The position numbers and the translations under genes are program-made. 62,028 nucleotides of DNA, taken from NCBI GenBank assembly GCA_900199555.1, contig FZQZ01000015.1, positions 1-62,028 on the forward strand. Reading direction: 5' to 3'. The stretch comes from Prevotellaceae bacterium MN60. Lineage in GTDB: Bacteria; Bacteroidota; Bacteroidia; Bacteroidales; Bacteroidaceae. Under the pieces are notes generated by a model. That model saw only the letters and a list, made by a program, of their open reading frames with translations. It was not told where the DNA came from and ran no database searches. Positions 34,297 to 43,358 of this stretch are shown here, one piece after another. The number at the start of each line of letters is the position of its first letter. The first letter of the stretch is position 1.

Positions 34297-34331
34297 TTGA
34301 CGGCACTATCTAAGGAGGATAATGCCGTCAA
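34297..34331 (-). terminator. hairpin after the lipoprotein gene
   Basis: TTGACGGCA (34297-34305) pairs with TGCCGTCAA (34323-34331), 22 bp beyond the stop of the leftward gene. A short T-rich stretch follows on the minus strand. Confidence 0.55.
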
Positions 34332-34352
34332 GTTAATCGATAGAACTATATC

Positions 34353-35429
34353 TTATAGTTTCTCTAGTTTCAGTGTACCATCTGTGCCAACTAAGGTTAC
34401 AGTAGCCTGTGAGCCTGTTGTCCAACCATTGGCTTGAACAGTGGCCTGTTTGTCACCATCTTCAGTAAGATGAATCACCAGTTCCTTTGTTGTAGCATTC
34501 CAATCATAAGTGTCTGCATGAGCGTCACCCTCTGTGTAGAACTCTTTATTGTTGGCAAATACCAATACAGAACCGATTCTTGGACCAATGAACTTTGCAT
34601 CAATCACCTTCCAACGACCGAGGATGCCCTCTGAAGGAATCGTATAGCCTTTCCTCATCATTGTAACGCCTGCGAAGTCAACACCATCTTGCTTCATGCG
34701 ACCTTCTCCGTTCAGCACATTGCCGCCTTGTACGGCTATCGCTTTCAGCTCGGCCTTTGCTCCATTTACTTGGTATGTCCATTCTGCACGGATACGTCCC
34801 TTGTTGTCGTAACTCGATGTGAAGGTAATGTTTTCTCTATGAGATTGTTCATCGTAGTAGTAACCTGTTCCATCCTCGTTGAATACTATTGTAATACCTT
34901 CGCTATTGTTAACGTTTCCTTCATCATAAAGAAATATCCAAGTACCAATAATCTCTCGAGCTTGTACATTTCCTGATTCACCGCCTCCACCTTCACCACT
35001 CTGGATGATGTCATTACTAGACTTCTTCTCGAGGATAAGGGTGTAGTTATTATCGGATTCAGATACCTGCATGCTGATTTTACCATCTGAGCGCATGCTC
35101 AATACAGCGGTACCTGTTCTTACTCCTTCGAAAGAGGGAGTTAAAAGACCTGTGGCTGGAATATAGGAATATCTGCCAGTATTCACTTCACCTGTACCAC
35201 CCAGCTGCATCTTCATCACACCATTGCTGGCCATGTAGAATAATGTGCCTTTGGTGGGACCATTCTTAGTAACAGGTGACGAAACTACTTCCCAAGTGCC
35301 CACAATTGAAGAAGGAGAGGGCGCATTGGGATTAGTGGGATCATCACTGTCATCACCACATGCAGTAAACACATAAGTACTCATCACAACTACTATGATA
35401 GCACACATCCATTTAAACATCATTTTCAT
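34353..35429 (-). CDS. lipoprotein with three lipocalin-like repeats, unknown function
   Basis: A 358-residue lipoprotein; lipobox FTAC with C24. After the anchor there appear to be three beta-barrel-like modules starting SIVGTWEVV (about 41), EIIGTWIFL (about 160) and GILGRWKVI (about 268), the GxW opening typical of lipocalin-like domains in Bacteroidota. A Gly/Glu-rich linker (SGEGGGGESG) separates the first two. The ligand is unknown. A -7 box TATATTTG (35485-35478, minus) lies upstream; a matching -33 is poor. The second ATG, at 35423, is an equally possible start. Confidence 0.7.
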   Translation of the reverse strand: MKMMFKWMCAIIVVVMSTYVFTACGDDSDDPTNPNAPSPSSIVGTWEVVSSPVTKNGPTKGTLFYMASNGVMKMQLGGTGEVNTGRYSYIPATGLLTPSFEGVRTGTAVLSMRSDGKISMQVSESDNNYTLILEKKSSNDIIQSGEGGGGESGNVQAREIIGTWIFLYDEGNVNNSEGITIVFNEDGTGYYYDEQSHRENITFTSSYDNKGRIRAEWTYQVNGAKAELKAIAVQGGNVLNGEGRMKQDGVDFAGVTMMRKGYTIPSEGILGRWKVIDAKFIGPRIGSVLVFANNKEFYTEGDAHADTYDWNATTKELVIHLTEDGDKQATVQANGWTTGSQATVTLVGTDGTLKLEKL

Positions 35430-35601
35430 AATTTTAGAGTTTTAGTTAGTAAATAAAAATATTGTACTGTTTGGGAACAAATATAGTAATTATTTTCTTT
35501 GTAGTGAAATAAATATTAAAAAACTCTCGCTTACCCCCCCCATTTTTAACGTTTGTTTACTAAAAACGGATAGTAGAGTGTGAATATTTACTTCTTTCTT
35601 T

Positions 35602-35632
35602 TTTGTTTTACGCTCGACTTTTCGTAACTTTG
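35602..35632 (+). promoter_or_regulatory. upstream copy of a duplicated promoter
   Basis: TTTG at 35602-35605, 19 bp, TAACTTTG at 35625-35632. The block from ttttgttttacgctcg to taactttg recurs 85 bp downstream with one change. Confidence 0.75.
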
Positions 35633-35686
35633 TGCTCGTTCGAACGCGAAATTACTCCGTCTCGGCAAAAAAAGAAACGGGTTTCT

Positions 35687-35717
35687 TTTGTTTTGCGCTC
35701 GACTTTTCGTAACTTTG
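35687..35717 (+). promoter_or_regulatory. promoter of metF (second copy of the duplication)
   Basis: TTTG at 35687-35690, 19 bp, TAACTTTG at 35710-35717, 9 bp before the ATG at 35727. Confidence 0.8.
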
Positions 35718-35726
35718 CAACGAATT

Positions 35727-36671
35727 ATGAGTATATTAAAACTAGATGCCGCCAGACGGTTCTCATTCGAGGTGCTGCCCCCACTGAAAGGGACTGGCAC
35801 CGAAAAGTTGTTTGCCGATATCGACAAACTGAGAGAATTTGATCCTGCATACATCAATATTACGACTCACCACTCGGAGTTTGTGTACAAGGAGTTGGAG
35901 AATGGACAGTTTGAGCGACAGCGTATTCGCCGTCGCCCAGGCACAGTGGCTATTGCTGCTGCTATCCAACAGAAATACGGTATTCCCGTGCAGCCTCACG
36001 TAATCTGTAGTGGTGCAACAATCCAAGATATTGAATACGAGCTGCTAGACTTGCAGTTCCTGGGTATCAGCGACCTGCTACTATTGCGTGGTGATAAGGC
36101 CAAGGAGGATAGTCGCTTTATGCCTACTCCTGGTGGACATGCTCATACCACCGACCTCATCCGTCAGGTGGCACGATTCAACGAAGGATTCTTTGCCGAC
36201 GGTACACCTATCAAACATCCCGGACAGAAGTTTGACTATGGTGTGGCCTGCTATCCGGAGAAGCATGAAGAGGCTCCTAATCTGGAGATGGACATGCAGT
36301 ATCTGAAAGAGAAACAGGAACTGGGCGCACAGTATGCCGTGACACAGCTATTCTTCGATAATCAGAAATACTTCGACTTTGTAAAGAAGGCTCGTGAGAT
36401 GGGTATCACCATTCCCATTATCCCGGGCATCAAACCTCTGGCAAAGCTTACTCAGTTGACAGTGGTGCCTAAGACATTCCACTGCGACATCCCTGAGGCG
36501 CTGGCTAAAGAGATTGTAAAATGTAAGACAGACGAGGATGCCAAGCAGTTAGGCATTGAGTGGACTACCGCACAGTGTCAGGAACTATATGCCAATGGCA
36601 TCAACAATATCCACTTCTATACCGTCTCAGCAGTAGATAGTGTAGCAGAGGTGGCCAAGCGACTGCTATAA
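35727..36671 (+). CDS. metF: methylenetetrahydrofolate reductase
   Basis: A 314-residue flavoenzyme that reduces 5,10-methylene-THF to 5-methyl-THF for methionine synthesis. The TIM-barrel start RFSFEVLPPLKG has the catalytic Glu of the family. TTHHSE, LRGDKAKE and the segment GVACYPEKHEEAPN match the NAD(P)H/FAD and folate sites. An ATG 13 codons upstream lies within the promoter region and is excluded. It leads the run metF, delta', ricT-like, gldH. No S-adenosylmethionine riboswitch is visible. Confidence 0.94.
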   Translation: MSILKLDAARRFSFEVLPPLKGTGTEKLFADIDKLREFDPAYINITTHHSEFVYKELENGQFERQRIRRRPGTVAIAAAIQQKYGIPVQPHVICSGATIQDIEYELLDLQFLGISDLLLLRGDKAKEDSRFMPTPGGHAHTTDLIRQVARFNEGFFADGTPIKHPGQKFDYGVACYPEKHEEAPNLEMDMQYLKEKQELGAQYAVTQLFFDNQKYFDFVKKAREMGITIPIIPGIKPLAKLTQLTVVPKTFHCDIPEALAKEIVKCKTDEDAKQLGIEWTTAQCQELYANGINNIHFYTVSAVDSVAEVAKRLL

Positions 36672-36707
36672 AAAACAAACATCAAACGTCAAACTTCAAA
36701 CTAATAG

Positions 36708-37826
36708 ATGGGATTTGAACAGGTCATAGGACAGAAAGAGATACAAGAGCGACTGATGCAGCTGCTGCGCGAAGAGCGACTGCCTCATGCGCTGATGCTC
36801 TGTGGTCCGCAAGGCTGTGGTAAGATGGCACTGGCTGTAGGTTTCGCCAAGGAACTACTGTCAATAGGCAATGCTACCGCAAATACCACTGCTATGCTCG
36901 ACAATCTGGAGCATCCCGACCTGCACTTTACTTATCCTACTATCAAGCTCCCTTCGATGGGGGGTGACCATAAGCCCGTGAGCGATGACTTTGCTAAGGA
37001 ATGGCACGCGATGGTGATGGGTGGTCTCTACTTCACCATGACCGATTGGCTAGAACAGATGGGTGGCGAGAATCAGCAAGCCATCATCACTGCTGGTGAG
37101 AGCGATGCACTGATACGCAAGCTATCGCTGAAGTCTAGTCAGGGTGGATATAAGGTAAGCCTTATCTGGTTGCCCGAGCGCATGAACATAGAATGCGCCA
37201 ACAAGATATTGAAACTCTTGGAGGAACCTCCCACGCAGACTGTATTCATCATGGTGTGCGAGGAGCCCGAGAAACTGCTCGATACCATTCGCAGTCGTGT
37301 ACAGCGTATAGATGTTAAGCGCATCGACAACGATAGCATCTGTCAGGCACTGAAAGACCAGCGCGGACTGAGCGAGGATATGGCACAGCGCATCACTCGC
37401 ATGGCTAATGGTAGTTGGCGACAGACACTCGACTTGCTTACTGTTGATTCGGAGAGCGAGCTGTTTCTTGATATGTTCCAATCGCTGATGCGACTGGCTT
37501 ATCAGCGTCGCATCAAAGACCTCAAGCAGTGGAGTGAGCGTATGGCATCGATGGGACGTGAGCGCCAGAAACGATTCTTGAATTACTTTCTGCGACTTAT
37601 ACGCGAAAACTTTATGTACAACTTCCAACAAGAGGAACTGTGCTATATGTCGCAACGTGAGGAGGAGTTTGCTCGCAACTTTGCACGTTTCATCAACGAA
37701 GCCAACATCCTACCCATCTGCGACCTGGTAACTCGTGCCATTCGCGACATTGGACAGAATGCGAATGCGAAGATCGTCTTCTTCGACATGGCATTGCAGA
37801 TGATTGTGCTGTTGATACAGAAATAG
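36708..37826 (+). CDS. holB: DNA polymerase III delta' subunit-like clamp loader protein
   Basis: A 372-residue AAA+ clamp-loader subunit. The N-terminus (FEQVIGQKEIQERL, LPHALMLCGPQGCGKMALA) resembles DnaX/HolB. The P-loop GPQGCGKM has Met in place of Ser/Thr, which fits a delta' subunit that does not hydrolyse ATP. KLLEEPPTQTVFIMVCE and the arginine-containing SRVQRIDV segment are conserved in the family. No zinc-site cysteines are obvious. The gene lies 36 bp after metF, in a spacer of repeated CAAAC units, and 23 bp before the ricT-like gene. Confidence 0.88.
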   Translation: MGFEQVIGQKEIQERLMQLLREERLPHALMLCGPQGCGKMALAVGFAKELLSIGNATANTTAMLDNLEHPDLHFTYPTIKLPSMGGDHKPVSDDFAKEWHAMVMGGLYFTMTDWLEQMGGENQQAIITAGESDALIRKLSLKSSQGGYKVSLIWLPERMNIECANKILKLLEEPPTQTVFIMVCEEPEKLLDTIRSRVQRIDVKRIDNDSICQALKDQRGLSEDMAQRITRMANGSWRQTLDLLTVDSESELFLDMFQSLMRLAYQRRIKDLKQWSERMASMGRERQKRFLNYFLRLIRENFMYNFQQEELCYMSQREEEFARNFARFINEANILPICDLVTRAIRDIGQNANAKIVFFDMALQMIVLLIQK

Positions 37827-37849
37827 AAAATAAAGATAACAAAAGATAT

Positions 37850-38980
37850 ATGGAGAAAGAACTCTTGATAAAGACTGGTTGCGACCGCGGACTCTGCAAG
37901 CATGCAGTAGGACGCCAAGACCGTCAGCTGAATACTTACGACTGGCTGGCCGATGTACCAGGTAATACCGATACTACCGACCTCGTGGAAGTGCAGTTCA
38001 AACATACACGTAAAGGCTACTACCACAATGTCAACAACCTACCTCTGAAGAAGGGCGACATCGTTGCTGTTGAGGCTAACCCTGGTCATGACATCGGTGT
38101 GGTATCACTAACGGGTAGATTGGCTGTGATACAGATGAAGAAGGCCAACCTTAAGTCGGCTGATGACATCCGTCGCGTATATCGCATCGCACGTCCTATT
38201 GATATGGAGAAGTATCAGGAGGCTAAGAGTCGCGAGCATGCCACCATGATTGAGAGTCGTCAGATAGCCAAAGGTTTGGGATTGCAGATGAAGATTGGTG
38301 ACGTGGAGTACCAAGGCGACTGTAACAAGGCTATTTTCTATTATATCGCTGACGAGCGTGTAGACTTCCGTCAATTGATTAAAGACTTGGCTGCCACCTT
38401 CCATGTACGCATCGAGATGAAGCAGATTGGTGCTCGTCAGGAGGCTGGACTTATTGGTGGTACGGGTCCCTGTGGTCGTGAGCTCTGCTGTGCTACATGG
38501 ATGAAGAACTTCGTGAGTGTTGGTACCTCAGCAGCACGCCATCAGGATATTTCTCTCAATCCACAGAAACTGGCTGGTATGTGTGCCAAGCTGAAGTGTT
38601 GTCTAAACTATGAGGTAGATGACTATGTAGAAGCTGGTCGCCGTCTGCCTGCAAAGGATATCCAACTGCAGACACAGGATGCCGACTACTACTATTTCAA
38701 GGCTGATATTCTGGCAGGTCTTATCACATACTCTACTGATAAGAACATCGCTGCTAATCTGGAGACGATTACTGCTGAGCGTGCTAAGCAGATTATCGAG
38801 ATGAACCGTCAAGGCGAGAAACCTGTATCACTTACTGCCGATGGTGCTAAGAATACACCACAAGGTCCTGTTGACTTGGCTACTCAGGAGAATATTGCCC
38901 GCTTTGACCGTGCTAAGAAGAAAAAGAAGAAAAAGCCTCGTAAGCCACAAGGTCAAGGTCCTAGAAATCATGCACAATAA
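37850..38980 (+). CDS. PSP1/RicT-like protein (YaaT family)
   Basis: A 376-residue cytoplasmic protein of the PSP1 family, to which B. subtilis RicT (YaaT) belongs. Its core is VEVQFKHTRKGYY...GDIVAVEAN and the long DxQGDCNKAIFYYIADERVDFR region. The cysteines of the family are present: TGPCGRELCCATW and GMCAKLKCCLNYE, linked in RicT to Fe-S binding. The C-terminus is a Lys-rich tail (KKKKKKKPRKPQ), probably RNA- or DNA-facing. RicT works in RNA processing in Bacillus; the role in Bacteroidota is not established. It follows holB closely and overlaps gldH by 11 bp. Confidence 0.85.
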   Translation: MEKELLIKTGCDRGLCKHAVGRQDRQLNTYDWLADVPGNTDTTDLVEVQFKHTRKGYYHNVNNLPLKKGDIVAVEANPGHDIGVVSLTGRLAVIQMKKANLKSADDIRRVYRIARPIDMEKYQEAKSREHATMIESRQIAKGLGLQMKIGDVEYQGDCNKAIFYYIADERVDFRQLIKDLAATFHVRIEMKQIGARQEAGLIGGTGPCGRELCCATWMKNFVSVGTSAARHQDISLNPQKLAGMCAKLKCCLNYEVDDYVEAGRRLPAKDIQLQTQDADYYYFKADILAGLITYSTDKNIAANLETITAERAKQIIEMNRQGEKPVSLTADGAKNTPQGPVDLATQENIARFDRAKKKKKKKPRKPQGQGPRNHAQ

Positions 38981-39440
38981 GAGTAAGATACTGATAGGCC
39001 TGTTTCTTGCTGCCATCTTGTTGGTGGCATGCCACGAGCCCACCGTCTACTTCCACTATGAACACACGCATGAGAATGGTTGGGAGAAGAGCGAAGTGCT
39101 TGAATATGGCATTCCTCCCGTATCGCAAGAAGGTACTTATCAGGAAGAACTGGCCTTGCGCATCAGCGCAGGCTATCCTTTCATGCGTCTCAATCTGATT
39201 GTTGACCAAACTATTCTTCCTAGTGGCAAGCTTGTCTGCGATACCCTCGACTGTGTGTTTACTGATACATTAGGCAATGTCATAGGAAGAGGTATCGGCC
39301 AGTATCAGTATTCCTTCCCTATAAAAGAAATCCATCTTCAGAAAGGTGACTCTATTCATGTTTCCGTCCGTCACGATATGCGCCGCGAGATACTGCCAGG
39401 TATCACGGACGTAGGATTAAAGATAAGTAGTGAGAGGTAG
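38970..39440 (+). CDS. gldH: gliding-motility lipoprotein GldH
   Basis: A 156-residue lipoprotein; lipobox LVAC with C21. The body (YFHYEHTHENGWEKSEVLEYGIPPV, then FPIKEIHLQKGDSIHVSVRHDMRREILPGI) matches GldH, a protein needed for gliding in Flavobacterium and widely kept in non-gliding Bacteroidota. The ATG at 38970 lies inside the end of the ricT-like gene, so the two are translationally coupled. It converges with rodA, with 4 bp between stop codons. Confidence 0.88.
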   Translation: MHNKSKILIGLFLAAILLVACHEPTVYFHYEHTHENGWEKSEVLEYGIPPVSQEGTYQEELALRISAGYPFMRLNLIVDQTILPSGKLVCDTLDCVFTDTLGNVIGRGIGQYQYSFPIKEIHLQKGDSIHVSVRHDMRREILPGITDVGLKISSER

Positions 39441-39444
39441 AAGC

Positions 39445-40899
39445 CTAGCGACTTAGATTGCGGGCAGCATCAAGGCGCAGAAAAATAAACAGGAGGAAGG
39501 TAAAGCCCCACAAGGATGAACCGCCATACGAGAAGAATGGTAGAGGAATACCAATAACGGGGGTAAGACCTAACACCATACCTACATTGATAAAGACGTG
39601 GAAGAGGAAGATGCTCAGCACGCAATAGCCGTAGATGCGCCCAAAGCGCATAGGTTGTCGCTCGGAAAGATAGATGAGTCGCCATATCAAGGCAAGGAAC
39701 AAGAGCAATACACCTGCTGAACCCAAGAATCCTTCTTCTTCACCAACAGTACAGAATATGAAGTCGGTATCCTGTTCGGGTACAAACTTCAACTTGGTTT
39801 GTGTACCATTCAGAAATCCTTTTCCTTCCAGTCCACCCGAACCAATGGCAATTTCAGACTGGTGAACATTATATCCGGCACCTCTGAGGTCTTCGTCCAA
39901 TCCCAGCAATACGTTGATACGTGAGCGCTGGTGAGGCTCCATCACATGTTGCATGATGAAGTCGGCACCATAGTAGAACGAAACTGAGCCCAAAGCAAAG
40001 AGGGCTATAAAATAATAATAATGTATGCGCGTAGAGAGTCCTTGCCATATCAGGTAGCCAATAAGTGCTACCACCAAAGCTAGTTGCACATAGATAATAT
40101 CTACGGGAATGGCCAGCAAGGGTATCGAAAGAGCTGTAACGCCCAACGAGCATAGTAACATGCGCCAACCTAGTTTGCGATGGCAGTACACCCACACCAT
40201 CCCGATAGAGAACAGTTGAATGAGGAATAATACCACAAAAGGTCCTACATTGGTAGGCGACGAGCCAATGGGTACTGCGGCATAACGGATGCCCACCACA
40301 AAATACACCACCATAGCAACACCCGTAAAAAGAATACTGCCTGGCATTCCCTCGCGATAGAACATCAGGAAGAACGACATATAAACCAGAGCCGAACCCG
40401 TTTCACGTTGTAGCACGATAAATGCCATCGGCAACAGGATAACCAGCAGGGCAGCACCAAAATGGCGTGCCTGTTGTATTGTATAACCATAGGTGGACAT
40501 GAGTTTGGCTAGGGCTAATGCTGTGGCAAACTTGGCAAACTCAGCCGGTTGTAGTCGTAAAGGTCCTAATACCAGCCACGATCGGGAACCTTTGATGCTA
40601 TGCGGATTGAATATGGTGACAAAGAGTAGTAGCAGTAAGAGTCCGTATATAACATACGCAAAGGTATCATAGAATCGGTCGTCGAGCATCAGGATGACAA
40701 AGCCCAGCATAATACTCGTACCAATCCAAATAATCTGCATACCCGAACGAGTGCTCAGGCTGAAGATATCCGTCTCGCCATACGAATAGCTGGCTCCGCA
40801 GACACTAATCCATCCAAACGACAAGAGGGCGATATAAATAAGTACCGTCCACCAGTCGATGTTGCGTAGCACGCTCTGCTCTCTTTTGGGTCCTGTCAT
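39445..40899 (-). CDS. rodA: rod-shape glycan polymerase RodA
   Basis: A 484-residue SEDS-family polytopic membrane protein, about 10 helices, which polymerises peptidoglycan glycan strands with PBP2 during cell elongation. The SEDS signatures are seen: KGSRSWLVLGPLRLQPAEFAK, the catalytic-loop region after QQARHFGAALLVI, and GIPLPFFSYGGSS near the C-terminus. Longer than many RodA proteins because of extra residues between the middle helices. It ends the cell-shape operon, 15 bp after mrdA. Confidence 0.94.
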   Translation of the reverse strand: MTGPKREQSVLRNIDWWTVLIYIALLSFGWISVCGASYSYGETDIFSLSTRSGMQIIWIGTSIMLGFVILMLDDRFYDTFAYVIYGLLLLLLFVTIFNPHSIKGSRSWLVLGPLRLQPAEFAKFATALALAKLMSTYGYTIQQARHFGAALLVILLPMAFIVLQRETGSALVYMSFFLMFYREGMPGSILFTGVAMVVYFVVGIRYAAVPIGSSPTNVGPFVVLFLIQLFSIGMVWVYCHRKLGWRMLLCSLGVTALSIPLLAIPVDIIYVQLALVVALIGYLIWQGLSTRIHYYYFIALFALGSVSFYYGADFIMQHVMEPHQRSRINVLLGLDEDLRGAGYNVHQSEIAIGSGGLEGKGFLNGTQTKLKFVPEQDTDFIFCTVGEEEGFLGSAGVLLLFLALIWRLIYLSERQPMRFGRIYGYCVLSIFLFHVFINVGMVLGLTPVIGIPLPFFSYGGSSLWGFTFLLFIFLRLDAARNLSR

Positions 40900-40914
40900 G
40901 CTTCTTATATTCTC

Positions 40915-42768
40915 TTATCTGCTCGTACTTCCATACGAGATGTGTTTATTTTGAATCTCCGCAGCCTTATGCTTAGAGGCTTCAGAGAGTTGACCGTGGA
41001 TATATTGTTCCATGATGAGTCCGCCAATGGGCACACCATAGGTTGCACCCCATCCACCATTCTCTACATAGACGGCAACGGCAATCTTTGGATTCTCCAT
41101 CGGTGCAAAGCCCATGAATACGGAGTGGTCGTGGCCACGGTTCTGTGCCGTACCCGTCTTACCACATGCCATGAAGTCGTACTTAGCCAACTCCTTACAG
41201 GTTCCGCCCAATGCCGATGCGCGCATACCTTGTACTACATAGTCGTAAGCCATGCGTGAAGCCATCGTCTTTCGGTGGTGGGTGTATAGTGTATCAAGTT
41301 TCTCTCCTTGTATGCGCTTCACTACATGAGGTGTGACAAACCAACCGCGATTGGCAATAGTAGCACCTAGGTTGGCAATCTGTAGTGGGGTAGCGTTGAC
41401 CTCACCCTGTCCGATAGCAATAGAGATGATGGTCAGTCCATTCCATGAGCCTTTATATGCTTTGTCATAGAACTCTGCATTAGGTATAAGTCCACGCTTC
41501 TCACCTGGCAAGTCGATACCAAGTTTATAGCCAAAGCCCATGCTTACCATATAGTCGCGCCATGTGTTCATTGCCTTCTGTACGCTGCCATACTTGCTCT
41601 TGGCACCAATCATATAATAGAGTCCCCAACAGAAGTAACCATTACATGATGTTGATAGGGCAGGCACCAAAGGTAGTGGCGCGGCATGGCCGTGACAACC
41701 TACATGCAGTCCCTTATAGTTGAAACCATGCGAACAGGGATAGGCCGTATGTGTGGGATGAATAATTCCTTCGGTAATAAAGGTCAGTCCCTGTGTAGTC
41801 TTGAAGGTAGAACCAGGAGGATACTGTCCCATGATACTACGGTTCAGCAGTGGCTTCCATACGTTCTGACTCAACAGACGATGACTCTTAGAGCGCTGGC
41901 GACCTACCATCATGCGGGGGTCGTAAGAGGGTGATGATACCATACAAAGCACTTCGCCCGTCTTAGGTTCAATAGCCACGATAGAACCAATCTTGCCTTC
42001 CATCAGTCGCTCTCCTAGGGCCTGCAACTCTGCATCAAGACCTAATGTCAGGTTCTTACCTGCAACAGGGCGACGATCGAAACGACCATTCTGATAGCGG
42101 CCTTGTACTCTACCATGAGCATCGCGCAGCAATATCTGAATACCTTTCTCGCCACGTAGCTGTTTCTCATAGCTGCGCTCTACACCAAGCTTGCCGATAT
42201 AGTCGCCAGGCTGGTAGTAGTCGTCCTCCTCGATATCTGCTGGCGACACCTCTGCCACATCACCCAACACATGGGCTGCAAAGGAATAGCGGTATTGACG
42301 GATAGAACGGCGCTGAATATAGAAACCGGGGAAGCGGAACATCTTCTCTTGGAAGACTGAGAAGTCGGCCTCCGACAACTGGCTCATAAAGAGTTGTTGG
42401 GTAAAGCGCGAATAACCAGGATTCTTATTGCGGTCTTTGATAGCCTCCATACGACTGTCAAAGTCCTCTCGAGTAATGTTCAGTGCCTCACAAAGGTCGA
42501 GCGTATCAAGATGATCTTTCGCCTCGTTCATCACCACCATGATATCGTAGGCAGGCTGATTGTATACCAGCAGCTTTCCATTACGGTCGTAGATGCCACC
42601 ACGCGAAGGATATTCTATCTTCTTCAGGAAGGCATTAGAGTCGGCACTCTTCTTATAGTCATCACTAGTAATCTGGAGCGTAAACAGACGGATGATGTAG
42701 ATGACCACTATCAATAGGGCCACCCCACCGATGACATAGCGTCTGTAATCCATTGAATAATCTTTCAT
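40915..42768 (-). CDS. mrdA: penicillin-binding protein 2
   Basis: A 617-residue class B transpeptidase. One N-terminal membrane helix (about 11-32), a dimerisation/pedestal domain (RGGIYDRNGKLL near 56-67), and the penicillin-binding domain with STFK (S320), SCN (374-376) and KTG (537-539). It crosslinks peptidoglycan together with RodA. Position between mreD and rodA is the usual one for Bacteroidota. Confidence 0.95.
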   Translation of the reverse strand: MKDYSMDYRRYVIGGVALLIVVIYIIRLFTLQITSDDYKKSADSNAFLKKIEYPSRGGIYDRNGKLLVYNQPAYDIMVVMNEAKDHLDTLDLCEALNITREDFDSRMEAIKDRNKNPGYSRFTQQLFMSQLSEADFSVFQEKMFRFPGFYIQRRSIRQYRYSFAAHVLGDVAEVSPADIEEDDYYQPGDYIGKLGVERSYEKQLRGEKGIQILLRDAHGRVQGRYQNGRFDRRPVAGKNLTLGLDAELQALGERLMEGKIGSIVAIEPKTGEVLCMVSSPSYDPRMMVGRQRSKSHRLLSQNVWKPLLNRSIMGQYPPGSTFKTTQGLTFITEGIIHPTHTAYPCSHGFNYKGLHVGCHGHAAPLPLVPALSTSCNGYFCWGLYYMIGAKSKYGSVQKAMNTWRDYMVSMGFGYKLGIDLPGEKRGLIPNAEFYDKAYKGSWNGLTIISIAIGQGEVNATPLQIANLGATIANRGWFVTPHVVKRIQGEKLDTLYTHHRKTMASRMAYDYVVQGMRASALGGTCKELAKYDFMACGKTGTAQNRGHDHSVFMGFAPMENPKIAVAVYVENGGWGATYGVPIGGLIMEQYIHGQLSEASKHKAAEIQNKHISYGSTSR

Positions 42769-42789
42769 GGATGCTCCGGATAATGATTG

Positions 42790-43290
42790 TTATTTTCGTC
42801 TACCTATCTCGAGTGTAAAGATGAGTACCAGTGTGATGACACTACTGCCAAGCACACACATCAGCCAATAGAGGCTATTGAAGAAGGTAAACATCTCGAG
42901 GGTATAGAACAATACGCAGTATACCAATACCAGCGGCACGATATAGTGGGCAAACTTCAACGGACCAATAGTAGTTATTGAAGGCACCACATTATCGGCT
43001 GAGTCGCGTGGTACAAAGAGTTCGAAATAATAGGGTTGGACAACTGCAATAGCTGTTAGCGAGGCAGCAGCCACACCTGGAGTATTGCTAAAGATGTCGA
43101 TGAGCAATCCCATAGCAAAGCTCCATACAAGGATAGCCCACTTGGCATGATTGCGTGGGAACTTGGCTACGAAATAAACGTAGAGCAATGGGGTAGCATA
43201 ATGAAACAGGTGGATGCGTCCTAATACCAAAATCTGTATCAGGAAGAAAAGGGCAAACCACCCCAACCGTTTCAGAAAATCTTCAGACAT
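42790..43290 (-). CDS. mreD: rod-shape determining protein MreD
   Basis: A 166-residue membrane protein with 5-6 hydrophobic segments, the right size for MreD. Sequence is weakly conserved, as usual in this family (PLLYVYFVAKFPRNHAKWAIL, then FSNTPGVAAASL). Identified mainly by its place between mreC and mrdA. Confidence 0.88.
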   Translation of the reverse strand: MSEDFLKRLGWFALFFLIQILVLGRIHLFHYATPLLYVYFVAKFPRNHAKWAILVWSFAMGLLIDIFSNTPGVAAASLTAIAVVQPYYFELFVPRDSADNVVPSITTIGPLKFAHYIVPLVLVYCVLFYTLEMFTFFNSLYWLMCVLGSSVITLVLIFTLEIGRRK

Positions 43291-43358
43291 CCTTTTTTAC
43301 TGTTATCTATTCACTATACTCTATTCACTAGCGTATGCGTTTCTCCAGCGTACGCGCC

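Noticed and set aside
35430..35726. S-adenosylmethionine riboswitch before metF
   Set aside because: The leader after the proximal promoter is under 10 bases, and the sequence upstream is explained by a promoter duplication.
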